Below are positions 45,101-54,991 of a stretch of DNA of 64,000 nt, piece after piece. Position 1 is the stretch's first letter; each line of letters opens with the position of its first letter. The notes below the pieces were generated by a model that worked only from the letters and a program-made list of their open reading frames with translations, was not told where the DNA came from and did no database searches. The stretch comes from Sphingomonas carotinifaciens (lineage in GTDB: Bacteria > Pseudomonadota > Alphaproteobacteria > Sphingomonadales > Sphingomonadaceae). The translations under genes were made by a program, and so were the position numbers. The stretch spans positions 2,550,001-2,614,000 of the forward strand of contig NZ_WSUT01000005.1 in NCBI RefSeq assembly GCF_009789535.1, given 5' to 3'.

Positions 45101-45977
45101 CCCCGCACCCGCGGGGATCGACCCCTTTGCGTTGCGATGCTCGACCGGCTCGATGAGGCTCCCCCGCACCCGCGGGGATCGACCCAGGCACTGCGCTGGT
45201 CTATACTGTGTCCAAGCGGCTCCCCCGCACCCGCGGGGATCGACCCCGGGCCAAGACCATGGCCGAAATCAACAGCTCGGCTCCCCCGCACCCGCGGGGA
45301 TCGACCCTCGCGCTGAACCTTCGCGAGGTTTTGCCCCTCGGCTCCCCCGCACCCGCGGGGATCGACCCGCTCTCCGGCGCCTCGCGCACCAAGCCGCCGA
45401 GGCTCCCCCGCACCCGCGGGGATCGACCCGACAGGCATTTTGTCCGTCAGCTTCGTGAAGGGGCTCCCCCGCACCCGCGGGGATCGACCCGCTTCCATGG
45501 GGATGTGGAAGGGCTTGCCGGCGGCTCCCCCGCACCCGCGGGGATCGACCCCGCGGGGGGCGCTCCGGCTCACCCGTGTTCACGGCTCCCCCGCACCCGC
45601 GGGGATCGACCCGTCACAGTCCGTGCTTGGCGGGTCACAGACGGGGCTCCCCCGCACCCGCGGGGATCGACCCGAAGCGGAGATCGTGCTGGAAGGCGAC
45701 GGCACGGCTCCCCCGCACCCGCGGGGATCGACCCTGCCATTTCGGCATTTTGCCTCTTGTGGGAAAGGCTCCCCCGCACCCGCGGGGATCGACCCATTAT
45801 CACGACGTTCAATGCATCGACCGACATGGCTCCCCCGCACCCGCGGGGATCGACCCCTTCGGTCTCAGGAAGGAGGACGAAGCATGATGGCTCCCCCGCA
45901 CCCGCGGGGATCGACCCTCACTAGCCCCAGCCAAGAGACGATCGCACCGGCTTCCCCGCACCCCTGGGCGTTGAGGC
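42168..45977 (+). CRISPR. Type I-E CRISPR array, 62 repeats plus a degenerate terminal repeat
   Basis: 29-bp repeats at a constant 61-bp period from 42168 to 45917 (62 copies), followed by a degenerate 63rd copy at 45949-45977 (21 of 29 identical). The repeat begins GGCTCCCC, has the hairpin CCCCGC-ACCC-GCGGGG and ends with the 8-nt handle ATCGACCC, very like the E. coli I-E repeat. The 61 internal spacers are 32 bp and the last is 31 bp. Two repeats vary in the final base (43388 ends in G, 43937 in T). The degenerate end marks the leader-distal side, so transcription is rightward, from the leader at 42119. Several spacers carry a ribosome binding site next to ATG (for example at 45857-45888), as expected for protospacers taken from gene starts. 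No duplicated spacer was seen. Confidence 0.99.
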
Positions 45978-46156
45978 ACAACAGTTTTGAACCCACACCT
46001 CCAAATCCATACGCCACTTACGGATAGCTCCCCGCCCCACCCGCTGCTACAACAGCAATCGTCACCGCTATCGCCCCCAAGCCACGACGCCCGCATCCAT
46101 CCGCCACCCGATCCCCACCACCTTTTGCCGCGGCTCCTTCACCCAACAACCCGAGA

Positions 46157-46909
46157 ATGGTCATGTCAGCGATCCAGCGTCTTCTTTCGATCATGGTTCG
46201 GCTGCGTGATCCGGAGGCGGGGTGCGAGTGGGACAAGGTGCAGACGTTTGCGAGCATCGCGCCGTACACCATCGAGGAGGCGCATGAGGTGGCCGATGCG
46301 ATCGGGCGCGGGGACATGGACGAGTTGAGGGAGGAGCTCGGCGACCTGTTGCTGCAGGTCGTGTTCCATGCCCAAATCGCCAAGGATATCGGGGCCTTCG
46401 ACTTCGACGACGTGGTCGCCGCGATCAGCGACAAGATGGAGCGGCGCCACCCGCACATCTTCGGCGATGTCGCAGAGGGTGGCCATCACCTGTGGGAACA
46501 GATCAAGGCCGAGGAACGCAAAGCCAAGGCGGCGCAGGGCACGCTGGACGGCGTCGCGCTGGGCCTGCCCGCCCTGATGCGCGCGGAAAAGCTGCAGAAG
46601 CGGGCGGCGCGCGTCGGCTTCGACTGGCCCGATGCGGCGGGTCCGCGCGCCAAGATCGATGAGGAGTTGCAGGAGATCGCCGACGCCTCCCCCGATACGC
46701 TGGAGGAAGAAGTCGGCGACCTATTGTTTGCGGTGACGAACTGGGCACGCCACCTGAACGTCGATGCCGAAGCGGCGCTGCGCGGCGCCAACGCCAAGTT
46801 CGAACGACGCTTCCGTGCGATGGAGAGCGAAGCCGGGGAGAGCTTTGTCGCGCTGGATCTGGAGGGCAAGGAAGCGCTGTGGCAGGCGGTCAAGCGTCGC
46901 GGCGGGTGA
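46157..46909 (+). CDS. mazG: Nucleoside triphosphate pyrophosphohydrolase MazG
   Basis: 250 residues with two MazG all-alpha domains. The first has the metal-binding pattern EEAHEVADAI...EELREELGDLLLQVVFHAQ (about 37-77); the second has EELQEIAD and EEVGDLLFAVTNWARHLNVD (about 170-210). It hydrolyses (d)NTPs to the monophosphate and pyrophosphate, clearing aberrant nucleotides. ATG at 46157 or two codons later. Its 3' end overlaps the convergent hflX by 20 bp. It is the first gene beyond the CRISPR array; the 180 bp between has no gene. Confidence 0.94.
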   Translation: MVMSAIQRLLSIMVRLRDPEAGCEWDKVQTFASIAPYTIEEAHEVADAIGRGDMDELREELGDLLLQVVFHAQIAKDIGAFDFDDVVAAISDKMERRHPHIFGDVAEGGHHLWEQIKAEERKAKAAQGTLDGVALGLPALMRAEKLQKRAARVGFDWPDAAGPRAKIDEELQEIADASPDTLEEEVGDLLFAVTNWARHLNVDAEAALRGANAKFERRFRAMESEAGESFVALDLEGKEALWQAVKRRGG

Positions 46910-48182
46910 ACCGATCATAATCGGCCGGGGACAGGCGCACGTCGTAATCGGCGTGCATCCCCTCGACGCGGTGGTCGAGCACCTCGCCATGCGCATGCAG
47001 CCATGCCGCCCCCGCGCCGTCGCCGGCGTCGAGCGTGATCTGATATCGCCGGTGCCCCGCGGTCAGTGCCGCCGCCACCGTCTGGATCAGCGTATAGACG
47101 CCCTCGCCCGTCTGCGCCGAAATCGCCACCATGCGGTCCAACCGTTCCGCCTTGCCCAGCACCTCGGTACGCGCATCCTCGTCGAGCAGGTCGAGCTTGT
47201 TCCATGCCTCGAAGCGCGGCGTTTCGGGATCGACGCCGATCTCGTTCAACACAGCCTCGACATCGTCGCGCTGTGCCTCCGCATCGGGATGGGCGATGTC
47301 GCGGACATGGATCAGGATGTCGGCCGACACCACCTCTTCCAGCGTCGCCTTGAAGGCGGCGACGAGCTGGGTCGGCAGGTCGGACACGAAACCCACGGTG
47401 TCGGACAGGATCGCCTTGTCGATGCCCGGTAGCTGGATCTGGCGCAGGGTCGGATCCAGCGTTGCGAACAACAGGTCCTCCGCCATGACGCCGGCGCCGG
47501 TCAACCGGTTGAACAGCGTCGACTTTCCGGCATTGGTATAACCGACCAGCGCGATCACCGGCCACGGCGCGCGCTGACGGCGATCACGGTGAAGGCCGCG
47601 GGTGCGGCTGACCTGTTCCAGTTCCTTGCGAAGCCGGGCCATGCGGTCGCGGATCAAGCGCCGGTCGGCCTCGATCTGCGTTTCACCCGGACCACCGAGA
47701 AAGCCGAAGCCGCCCCGCTGACGCTCAAGGTGGGTCCAGCTTCGCACCAGCCGGCCCGCCTGATAATCCAGATGCGCCAGTTCAACCTGCAACCGTCCTT
47801 CGGCGGTGGCCGCACGCTCACCGAAGATTTCGAGGATCAGGCCGGTGCGGTCGATTACCTTGGCCTCGAGCGCGGTTTCCAGATTGCGCTGCTGCACGGG
47901 GGTCAGGCTGGCGTCGAACACGACGAGCCCGGCCTCTTCCATGCGAACCGCCTGCGCGATCTGCTCGACCTGACCGCTGCCGATCAGCGTTGCGGGCTTT
48001 GCGGCGCGGACCCGGAAGGCCATGCGCTCGACCACGTCGAGACCGATGGCAAGCGCGAGCCCGGCCGTCTCGTCCAGCCGCGCGTCATTGTCGCGCACGG
48101 CATCGCCCTGGTCGGGCAGCACCACGATGGTGCGTGCCCCACGGGAAAATTCCCCGCGATCCCGATCAAATCCGGTGCTCAA
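46890..48182 (-). CDS. hflX: Ribosome-associated GTPase HflX
   Basis: 430 residues. An N-terminal HflX domain ([23 protein letters not shown]) and a coiled linker ([23 protein letters not shown]) lead to a TRAFAC GTPase: G1 [15 protein letters not shown]3 [11 protein letters not shown]4 NKLDLL, G5 SAQTGEG. It acts on stalled or heat-damaged ribosomes. The frame starts at TTG 48182, overlapping the hfq stop (TTGA), but the spacing to a ribosome binding site is poor, so the true start may be a little downstream. The hfq-hflX pair is conserved in proteobacteria. Confidence 0.95.
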   Translation of the reverse strand: MSTGFDRDRGEFSRGARTIVVLPDQGDAVRDNDARLDETAGLALAIGLDVVERMAFRVRAAKPATLIGSGQVEQIAQAVRMEEAGLVVFDASLTPVQQRNLETALEAKVIDRTGLILEIFGERAATAEGRLQVELAHLDYQAGRLVRSWTHLERQRGGFGFLGGPGETQIEADRRLIRDRMARLRKELEQVSRTRGLHRDRRQRAPWPVIALVGYTNAGKSTLFNRLTGAGVMAEDLLFATLDPTLRQIQLPGIDKAILSDTVGFVSDLPTQLVAAFKATLEEVVSADILIHVRDIAHPDAEAQRDDVEAVLNEIGVDPETPRFEAWNKLDLLDEDARTEVLGKAERLDRMVAISAQTGEGVYTLIQTVAAALTAGHRRYQITLDAGDGAGAAWLHAHGEVLDHRVEGMHADYDVRLSPADYDRFTRRDA

Positions 48183-48670
48183 TCCTCGCTTGTTCCCGCT
48201 TGTTCTTCGGCGAGGTTCAAGGGCCGCGCCGGTTGGATGGTAGATACGGCATGCTTGTAGACGAGCTGCGCCATGCCCTCGCGCTGAAGCAGCATGCAGA
48301 ACAGATCGAACCCTGCGATCTGGCCCTGGAGCATCACGCCGTTGATCAGGAACATCGTCACCTGATCTTCCGACTTCTTTACCGCGTTCAGGAAGATTTC
48401 CTGCAACAGCGGCTGCTTCTTCTGGCCTTCGCCCATGCCGTCGACGATCGCGGCGACATCCAGCGGACCGGACGGCATGATCGTGGAAATGGCATGCTTG
48501 TAGATCAGCTGCGACTGGCCATCACGGCGCAACAGTACCGAAAAATTGTCGAACCATGTCACGATGCCCTGAAGCTTCACGCCCTTGACAAGGAACATGG
48601 TCACCGGCGCCTTCGAGCGGCGCAATGCATTCAGAAACAGGTCCTGCAACGACCCTTGCTTGTCGGCCAT
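48179..48670 (-). CDS. hfq: RNA chaperone Hfq, tandem two-domain form
   Basis: 163 residues, twice the usual 70-100, because it contains two complete Hfq (Sm) domains. Domain 1 (about 5-68) runs from [20 protein letters not shown] to [13 protein letters not shown]. Domain 2 (about 86-152) runs from [20 protein letters not shown] to [15 protein letters not shown]. Each has the Sm1 and Sm2 parts, including the YKHA signature. Three such proteins would make a pseudo-hexamer (inference). Tandem Hfq is known in sphingomonads. ATG at 48670 is preceded by AAAGG; the frame continues three codons to a TTG. Confidence 0.95.
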   Translation of the reverse strand: MADKQGSLQDLFLNALRRSKAPVTMFLVKGVKLQGIVTWFDNFSVLLRRDGQSQLIYKHAISTIMPSGPLDVAAIVDGMGEGQKKQPLLQEIFLNAVKKSEDQVTMFLINGVMLQGQIAGFDLFCMLLQREGMAQLVYKHAVSTIQPARPLNLAEEQAGTSED

Positions 48671-48806
48671 GTAGGTCAAGCCTTTGTTCTTGGCGGGTCT
48701 GTGCCCGCATGAGCGCCGTTCCCCGGCGTCGGGATCGTCACCCGTGGATCGGGTGCCGGTGCCAATCTATGGATCGACACCGGCTTCGTCCAGTGCGGCC
48801 GCGGGA

Positions 48807-50183
48807 TTACTCGTCGCGCTGGTCGGTGATCCCCAATAATTTCAACTTCCTGTGGAGGGCGGAGCGCTCCATGCCGATGAAGCTGGCGGTGCGCGAAATG
48901 TTGCCGGAGAAGCGGCGGATCTGGACGCGCAGATATTCGCGTTCGAAACTCTCCCGCGCCTCCCGCAGCGGCGATCCCATGATCGCGGTTGCCCCGCCCG
49001 CGCCCATGTCGCCGCCACCGCCCAGCACCTCGGCCGGCAGCAGATCGAGGTCGATCCGTCCGATCCGGTCGCCCGGCGCCAGAATGATCGTCCGCTCCAC
49101 CACGTTGCGAAGCTGCCGGACATTGCCGGGCCAGTCATAGGATTGCAGCGCAACCATCGCATCGGATGCGATTTCCGGCGTCGGCACCCGGCGCTCGGCC
49201 GCATAATGCGCCATAAAATGGTGGACCAGCGCGGGGATATCCTCTCGCCGCTCCGACAAGGACGGCAGCGTCACCGGCACGACATTCAGCCGGTAGTAGA
49301 GATCCTCGCGGAAACGCCCCTCGGCGATTTCGTGCGTCAGGTCGCGGGCGGTGGCGGACACCACGCGCACATCGACCTTCACCACCCGCGTGCCGCCGAC
49401 CCGCGTAAAGCTCTGGTCGGTCAGCACGCGCAGGATGCGCGCCTGCGTCGTGATCGGCATGTCGGCGATTTCGTCGAGGAACAGCGTGCCGCCATGCGCC
49501 TGTTCCAGAAGGCCGGTGCGGACAAGGTCGCCGCCCTCCTCCACCCCGAACAGCTCGTCCTCGACCCGCTCGGGCGTCATCCGCGCCGCGCTGACGATGA
49601 CAAAGGGTGCCTGGACGCGGTTCGACCAGCCGTGGAGCAGGCGCGCGGCCACCTCCTTGCCGACCCCGGCGGGGCCCATGATCAGCACCCGGCTCCCGGT
49701 GGCGGCCACCCGCTTCAGGGTCGCGCGCACGCCGTTGATCGCGCTGGAGCTGCCGGTCAGATCGGTGTCGCGGCCTGCACTGGCGCGCAGCGAGGCGACC
49801 TCGCGACGCAGCCGCTCCGTCTCCGTCGCGCGCGCCACCATCAGCAACAGGCGCTCCGCCTCGAACGGCTTTTCAATGAAATCGACCGCGCCGCGGCGGA
49901 TCGCGGCAACCGCGGTGTCGATATTGCCGTGGCCGGAAATCACGAGCACGGGAATGGAGCTGTCCCGCCGCTTGATCTCGTCAAGCAGTTCCAGTCCGTC
50001 GAGCCGCGATCCCTGTAACCAGACGTCGAGCAGGACGAGCGATGGGCGCCGCGCGGCGATCGCCTCAAGAGCGGAATCGCTGTCGGCGGCGCCGCGGGCA
50101 TCATAGCCCTCGTCCTCCAGCACACCGGCGACCAGTTCGCGAATATCGAGTTCGTCGTCAACGACGAGGATGTCCAAGGCCAT
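48807..50183 (-). CDS. ntrX: Nitrogen regulation response regulator NtrX
   Basis: 458 residues: receiver domain (VDDELD; phospho-Asp in LVLLDVWLQGSRLDG), AAA+ domain (Walker A GPAGVGKEVAARL, Walker B GGTLFLDEIADMP), and a C-terminal Fis-type helix-turn-helix (ISRTASFIGMERSALHRKLK). The sigma-54-contacting GAFTGA loop is absent (ELFGVEEGGDL stands in its place), as is usual in alphaproteobacterial NtrX, which therefore probably does not act as a classical sigma-54 activator. Four bases after ntrY; part of the ntrBC-ntrYX cluster. Confidence 0.95.
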   Translation of the reverse strand: MALDILVVDDELDIRELVAGVLEDEGYDARGAADSDSALEAIAARRPSLVLLDVWLQGSRLDGLELLDEIKRRDSSIPVLVISGHGNIDTAVAAIRRGAVDFIEKPFEAERLLLMVARATETERLRREVASLRASAGRDTDLTGSSSAINGVRATLKRVAATGSRVLIMGPAGVGKEVAARLLHGWSNRVQAPFVIVSAARMTPERVEDELFGVEEGGDLVRTGLLEQAHGGTLFLDEIADMPITTQARILRVLTDQSFTRVGGTRVVKVDVRVVSATARDLTHEIAEGRFREDLYYRLNVVPVTLPSLSERREDIPALVHHFMAHYAAERRVPTPEIASDAMVALQSYDWPGNVRQLRNVVERTIILAPGDRIGRIDLDLLPAEVLGGGGDMGAGGATAIMGSPLREARESFEREYLRVQIRRFSGNISRTASFIGMERSALHRKLKLLGITDQRDE

Positions 50184-50186
50184 GGT

Positions 50187-52433
50187 TCAGGTCCGGCTGC
50201 GGGTGAGAGCGGTCAGCGGACCTTCGCCCGCCGGTTCGAGTTCGGTACCCCCCTGGTCGAGCGCGGCAAGGGCGCCCGCGTCGAAGGTCATGGTGACGAT
50301 CGTGCCGCCGTCCGGATTGTCCGAAAAGGTCATCGTTCCAGCATGTTCCTCAATGATCTTGTTGACGATGGCGAGGCCGAGCCCGGTGCCGCGTGCACGC
50401 GTGGTCATATAGGGCTCGACGATGCGGTCGCGCTCGGCGGGCAGGCCGATGCCGGTGTCGGCGACGATGATCGTGACCGTCCGGCCGGGATCTTCGGCAA
50501 GCGTCATGGTCACGCTGTCGCCGGTAGACTCCGGCTTTGCTTCAATGGCTTCCACCGCGTTCTTGACGATGTTCGTCAACGCCTGGCCGATCTGGCGACG
50601 ATCGCAGACCAGCATCGGCGCAGGATCTTCGTGGATCAGCTGGAAGCGGATGGAGGGGTGGGCGACCTCGTGCAGGAACAATGCCTGGCGCGCGGTATCG
50701 AGCAGCGGCTCCTCGCGGAAGACGGGCTTTGGCATGCGCGCGAAGGACGAGAATTCATCCACCATCCGCCGCAGGTCGCCGACCTGCCGGATGATCGTCT
50801 CGGTCAGGCGGCCAAAGGTCTGGTCGTCGGGCTCGACCGTCTTGCCATAGCGCCGTTGCAGACGCTCGGCGGCAAGCTGGATCGGGGTCAGCGGGTTCTT
50901 GATCTCGTGCGCGATACGCCGGGCGACGTCGGACCACGCCGCACGCCGCTGATCGAGCAGTTGCTGGGTGATGTCGTCAAAGGTCAGGATCGGGCCGTCA
51001 TCGGTACGCGTGATGCGCACCGCCAGCGTGCGCATCTCGCCTTTGCGTGAAATCTGGACGATCGACTCGCGGCGGCCCTCGTCCATCGCGGCATCCAGTT
51101 CGGGCGCGATCGTCGCCACCGGCCGCCCGATCAGCCCGCCCCCATCGACGCCGAGCAACGCGTCCGCCGAGCTGTTCGCGATCCGGATCGTCCGGTCCCG
51201 GCCGGTCGCGACGATGCCGGCGGAAACGCCCGCCATCACCGCCTCGATCAGAGCACGGCGGTTATCGAGCTGCGCATTGGCGGTGACGAGTTCGGTATTC
51301 TGCTGCTCGAGCTGGCTCGTCATCTGGTTGAAGGCGTTGGCCAATGTGCCGACTTCGTCGCGGGTGCGCGGATCGGGCACGCGGGCGCTCATGTCGCCCC
51401 CTGCGACCCGGCGCGCCGCATCGACCAGTTCGCCGACGGGCCGGACCAGTCGATCGGCCACCGCCAAAGCGATCCAGACGGCGATGCCGACGATCAGCAA
51501 GGCGACCGCGAACAGCGCCAGATTGAACTTCAGTTGCAGGGACCGTGCCCGCCCTTGCAGCGCCTGATAATCCTTCACCACGTCTTCGGCGGCAAAATGC
51601 TGGTTGCTTAGGAACGCGGCGTTCACATGCGTCCCGACATATAGGAATATGTCGGGGCGATCGACAACCGGGGTCACCACCCACACCCGCTGCTCGTTGA
51701 TGCCGACTTCCTGGCTGTTCTTGCGCCGGGCCTGCGCGATCATCTCCTCGGTCACCAGCGTGCGGAACGTCTCGTCCGAAGGCTGGTTGAAATAGTCGTA
51801 ATAGCGAAAGCCGCTCTTGCGATCGTAGGAGAAGAGCACCGCTTCCTCCAGGTCGCGAAACACGGTCTGGCGGCTCAGATAATCGTGGAACCGCTCGCGA
51901 TCCTGCTCGATCGTTGGCAGCTCGGCGCCGATATCCTTGGCCATCGCCGAGGAGGCATTGATCCACCGGGTGATGATCTGCTGCTGCGACTCGCGCACGA
52001 TCGTCATCGCGTCGCCGAACGCCTTGCGCGCACGGTCGGACACCCAGAATTCGGCGGAGGACTGGAACATCACCGAGGCCGTGATGACCGTCAGCACGAT
52101 CGGCACGCTGGCGGTCAGCGAGAAGATCGCGACGAGGCGTACGTGCAGGCGCCCGCCGCCACCCACCGCCGACCGGGCCGCGCGGCGCATCGCCACCCGC
52201 CGGCCGATCAGCATCATCAGGGCGATACCCGGTGCCAGGTTGAGCGCCAGCAGGCCGGCGATCACCGGCGGCGAGATCAGCCCGCGCGAGTCGTGGTGCT
52301 GCGCCAGGATGCGGTAGGTGACGATGCCGAACACGATTGCGACCAGAACCACCAGCAGTTCGACCACGGGCGTGACCGAGAAGCGGGAGCGCGGTAGCAT
52401 TTCGTCATCGACAGGCGTCGCAGGCGCGATCAT
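50187..52433 (-). CDS. ntrY: Nitrogen regulation sensor kinase NtrY
   Basis: 748-residue membrane histidine kinase. Several TM helices at the N-terminus (about 20-110), a large extracytoplasmic part, another TM near 300-325, HAMP (RLVRPVGELVDAARRVAGGDM), a PAS domain (about 395-500), H-box [20 protein letters not shown], and an ATPase domain (N-box NIVKNAVEAIE, G boxes ADTGIGLPA and GTGLGLAIV). It phosphorylates NtrX in response to nitrogen or redox signals. It starts 50 bp after ntrC on the same strand. Confidence 0.95.
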   Translation of the reverse strand: MIAPATPVDDEMLPRSRFSVTPVVELLVVLVAIVFGIVTYRILAQHHDSRGLISPPVIAGLLALNLAPGIALMMLIGRRVAMRRAARSAVGGGGRLHVRLVAIFSLTASVPIVLTVITASVMFQSSAEFWVSDRARKAFGDAMTIVRESQQQIITRWINASSAMAKDIGAELPTIEQDRERFHDYLSRQTVFRDLEEAVLFSYDRKSGFRYYDYFNQPSDETFRTLVTEEMIAQARRKNSQEVGINEQRVWVVTPVVDRPDIFLYVGTHVNAAFLSNQHFAAEDVVKDYQALQGRARSLQLKFNLALFAVALLIVGIAVWIALAVADRLVRPVGELVDAARRVAGGDMSARVPDPRTRDEVGTLANAFNQMTSQLEQQNTELVTANAQLDNRRALIEAVMAGVSAGIVATGRDRTIRIANSSADALLGVDGGGLIGRPVATIAPELDAAMDEGRRESIVQISRKGEMRTLAVRITRTDDGPILTFDDITQQLLDQRRAAWSDVARRIAHEIKNPLTPIQLAAERLQRRYGKTVEPDDQTFGRLTETIIRQVGDLRRMVDEFSSFARMPKPVFREEPLLDTARQALFLHEVAHPSIRFQLIHEDPAPMLVCDRRQIGQALTNIVKNAVEAIEAKPESTGDSVTMTLAEDPGRTVTIIVADTGIGLPAERDRIVEPYMTTRARGTGLGLAIVNKIIEEHAGTMTFSDNPDGGTIVTMTFDAGALAALDQGGTELEPAGEGPLTALTRSRT

Positions 52434-52484
52434 CGTTGCAAGCGTACAACGTCATCCGTGGCACGCAAGACACATAATGCAGGT

Positions 52485-53927
52485 TTAAGTGCCGCTCGCC
52501 GTACCATCCGTTCCGCGCACCGGGATGCCGAGCGTATCGAGCCGCTTGCGCAGCGTGTTCCGGTTGATTCCCATCGCCCGCGCCGCGCGCAACTGGTTAT
52601 GGCCATGCCGGGCCAGCATCGCCTCGATCAGGGGGCGCTCCACCTCGCCGATCACGCGGTCGTACAACGTGCCGTCGTCCAATGCCTCAGGTCGCTCGCG
52701 CGCGATGCGATCGATCAGCTGGCGGATGGCGACGGCGAGATCGGGGTCGGCGACGGCGCTGGCCGCGCTGGCCTGCGGACGGCCGATCATCGCCCGGATG
52801 GCGTCGGCGTCGATCACCTCGTCGCGGGCGAGCACCGCCAGGCGACGCATGAGGTTTTCCAATTCGCGTACATTCCCGGGCCAGTCATGCGCGACCAGCA
52901 GGTCGACCGCGCTGGCATCGATCCGCCGGCGCGGCAGGCCCTGCGCGGCGGCCAGATCGAGGAAGTGACGCGCAAGCAGGGGCACGTCCTGCCGTCGCTC
53001 GCGCAAGGATGGCAGGGCGATGGGCACGACGTTCAGGCGGTAGAACAGGTCTTCGCGAAACTGCCCGGACTGTACCTGCTGCGCCAGCTCCCGATTGGTC
53101 GCGGCAAGGATGCGGACATCGGTGCGGATCGTCCGCGCGCCGCCGACCGTGGTGAACTCGCCGGATTGCAGCACGCGCAGCAGCCGGGTCTGCGCCTCCA
53201 TCGGCATGTCGCCGATCTCGTCCAGGAACAGCGTGCCGCCCGCCGCCTGTTCGAATCGACCGGCATTGCGCTGCGCCGCTCCGGTAAAGGCGCCGCGTTC
53301 ATGCCCGAACAGCTCCGCCTCGATCAGTTCGCGCGGGATCGCCGCCATGTTGATCGCGACGAAGGGCGCGGCGCGACGTGGACCCAGATCGTGGATCGCG
53401 CGCGCGACCAGTTCCTTGCCAGTCCCGGATTCGCCCGAAATCAGCACGGTCAGGTCGTTGGAGACGACGCGGGCGATCACCCGGTACACCGTCTGCATCG
53501 CCGCGGACCGCCCGATGAGGGGCAGCGCCTGCTCCTCCTCGCCCGGCCCGTCATCGGCAAAGACGCCGCCCCGCGCCAATGCGCCGGCCACCGCCTGCGT
53601 CAGCGCGTCCAGGTCGAACGGCTTGGGCAGATATTCGTACGCACCCACCTCGGCGGCGCGAACGGCGGTGGTCAGCGTATTCTGGGCAGACAGCACGATG
53701 ATCGGCAGCGCAGGGTAGCGTTCGGCCACGGTGCGAATATGGTCGATGCCGTCGCCATCGGGCAGGACGACGTCGGTGACCAGTATGTCGGGAGCGCCGC
53801 CGGCCAGTGCACGATCCAGTTGCGCCAGCGTGGCGACGCTGGTGACGTCATGGCCGCAGCGGCGGAGCGCCTGCCCCACCACGGTGCGGATCGCCGCATC
53901 GTCGTCGACGACGAGGACGTGGCTCAT
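52485..53927 (-). CDS. ntrC: Nitrogen regulation response regulator NtrC
   Basis: 480 residues: receiver (VVDDDAAIRTVV; phospho-Asp in ILVTDVVLPDGDG), sigma-54 AAA+ domain with Walker A GESGTGKELVARAIH, the intact GAFTGA motif in HERGAFTGAAQ, Walker B GGTLFLDEIGDMP, and a Fis-type HTH (QLRAARAMGINRNTLRKRLD). It activates sigma-54 promoters under nitrogen limitation. The ATG at 53927 overlaps the ntrB stop by 4 bp. Confidence 0.96.
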   Translation of the reverse strand: MSHVLVVDDDAAIRTVVGQALRRCGHDVTSVATLAQLDRALAGGAPDILVTDVVLPDGDGIDHIRTVAERYPALPIIVLSAQNTLTTAVRAAEVGAYEYLPKPFDLDALTQAVAGALARGGVFADDGPGEEEQALPLIGRSAAMQTVYRVIARVVSNDLTVLISGESGTGKELVARAIHDLGPRRAAPFVAINMAAIPRELIEAELFGHERGAFTGAAQRNAGRFEQAAGGTLFLDEIGDMPMEAQTRLLRVLQSGEFTTVGGARTIRTDVRILAATNRELAQQVQSGQFREDLFYRLNVVPIALPSLRERRQDVPLLARHFLDLAAAQGLPRRRIDASAVDLLVAHDWPGNVRELENLMRRLAVLARDEVIDADAIRAMIGRPQASAASAVADPDLAVAIRQLIDRIARERPEALDDGTLYDRVIGEVERPLIEAMLARHGHNQLRAARAMGINRNTLRKRLDTLGIPVRGTDGTASGT

Positions 53928-54991
53928 ACCCCGGCCCTTGGCAGCAACAGGCGAAGCACGGTCATCTCCGGCGATCCTTCCCGGGCATATTGAACGATAC
54001 CCCCCATGTCGCGCATCAGCTTGTCGACGAGCGCAAGGCCGAGCCCCTGCCCCTCGCGCCGCCCGGACACGAAGGGATCGAACAGGTGATCGGCGATGTC
54101 CGCAGGCGCACCGGGACCGTTGTCGATCACGCAGATCTCGATCGGCAGCGGCAGGCGCGGACGACCGGGCGCGGCGCTGACGGCCATGCCATGGCGGTAG
54201 GCGGTGGTCAGCACGATGCGCGGATTGCGCGTGCCGTGAACCGCTTCGCGGGCGTTCTTCAACAGATTGATGACGATCTGGAGCAGCGCATCGCGATTGA
54301 CGCTGGCCGGCGGCAGCGACGGGTCGTAGCGCTCCTCGACCATCACGCCGCGGGCAAAGCCGGCCAGCGCGACCCGGCGCGCATGGGCGAGCAGCGGATA
54401 GATATTCTCGGGGGCGCTCGGCAGCGGCCGGGTGTCGCTGAAATCCTGCATCCGGTCGATCAAAGCCGCGATCCGGTCGACCTCGGTGGTGATCAGCGTG
54501 GTCAGTTCGCCCGCACCGATCAGTTGCGCGGCACCGCGTATGCCCGACAAGGGGTTTTTGATCTCATGCGCCAGCATCGCCGCCGCCCCCACCGCCGCGC
54601 GAGCCCCGGCGGCACGGTCCGCCGAATGTCCCAGTCGCCGCGAGGTCGCCGAACTGTGCAGGGTGATCGCCCGCCACCCGGCATGGTCGGGCACCTGCGC
54701 CTCGACGAAATCGACGCGGATCTTGTGGCCCCGCGCCGTGGCGATCTCGGTGTCGTAGATCGCGAACCCATGGCCGTCCCGCGCGCTGCCCTCGCCGGGC
54801 GGCGGCAGGATCGCGTCCAGCGGTTGCCCGACCATCAGGCGCTCCGACAGGTTGAGCAATTGTTCGGCCAGCGCATTGGCATGCGCGATACGATCGTCGG
54901 GATCGATCACGATCACCGCCACCGGCAGCGCCGCGAACAGCGCGGCAAAGCCGGGGCGGCCGTGTCGCGAAGGGTCAGGCAGCGGCGGCAA
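53924..54991 (-). CDS. ntrB: Nitrogen regulation sensor kinase NtrB
   Basis: 355-residue cytosolic histidine kinase. A PAS domain at the N-terminus ([26 protein letters not shown]), H-box [22 protein letters not shown]-box [12 protein letters not shown], and G boxes DNGPGAPAD and GQGLGLALV. With GlnB it sets NtrC phosphorylation. The best start in frame is TTG at 54991, inside the last codons of dusB (17-bp overlap); no nearer ATG or GTG keeps the PAS domain whole. Confidence 0.94.
   Translation of the reverse strand: MPPLPDPSRHGRPGFAALFAALPVAVIVIDPDDRIAHANALAEQLLNLSERLMVGQPLDAILPPPGEGSARDGHGFAIYDTEIATARGHKIRVDFVEAQVPDHAGWRAITLHSSATSRRLGHSADRAAGARAAVGAAAMLAHEIKNPLSGIRGAAQLIGAGELTTLITTEVDRIAALIDRMQDFSDTRPLPSAPENIYPLLAHARRVALAGFARGVMVEERYDPSLPPASVNRDALLQIVINLLKNAREAVHGTRNPRIVLTTAYRHGMAVSAAPGRPRLPLPIEICVIDNGPGAPADIADHLFDPFVSGRREGQGLGLALVDKLMRDMGGIVQYAREGSPEMTVLRLLLPRAGV

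Noticed and set aside
41881..46027. Many long open frames on both strands of the array, with repeating peptides such as GSIPAGAGEP and SPAPAGIDP
   Set aside because: They are translations of the 61-bp repeat-spacer unit, which lacks stop codons in most frames; they are not genes.
45978..46156. Possible right-hand attachment site copying the tRNA-Ser 3' end
   Set aside because: No stretch resembling the T-arm and acceptor 3' sequence was found there.
49500..49600. NtrX read as a broken NtrC because GAFTGA is missing
   Set aside because: Absence of GAFTGA is the normal state of alphaproteobacterial NtrX, and NtrC with the motif is present at 52485-53927.
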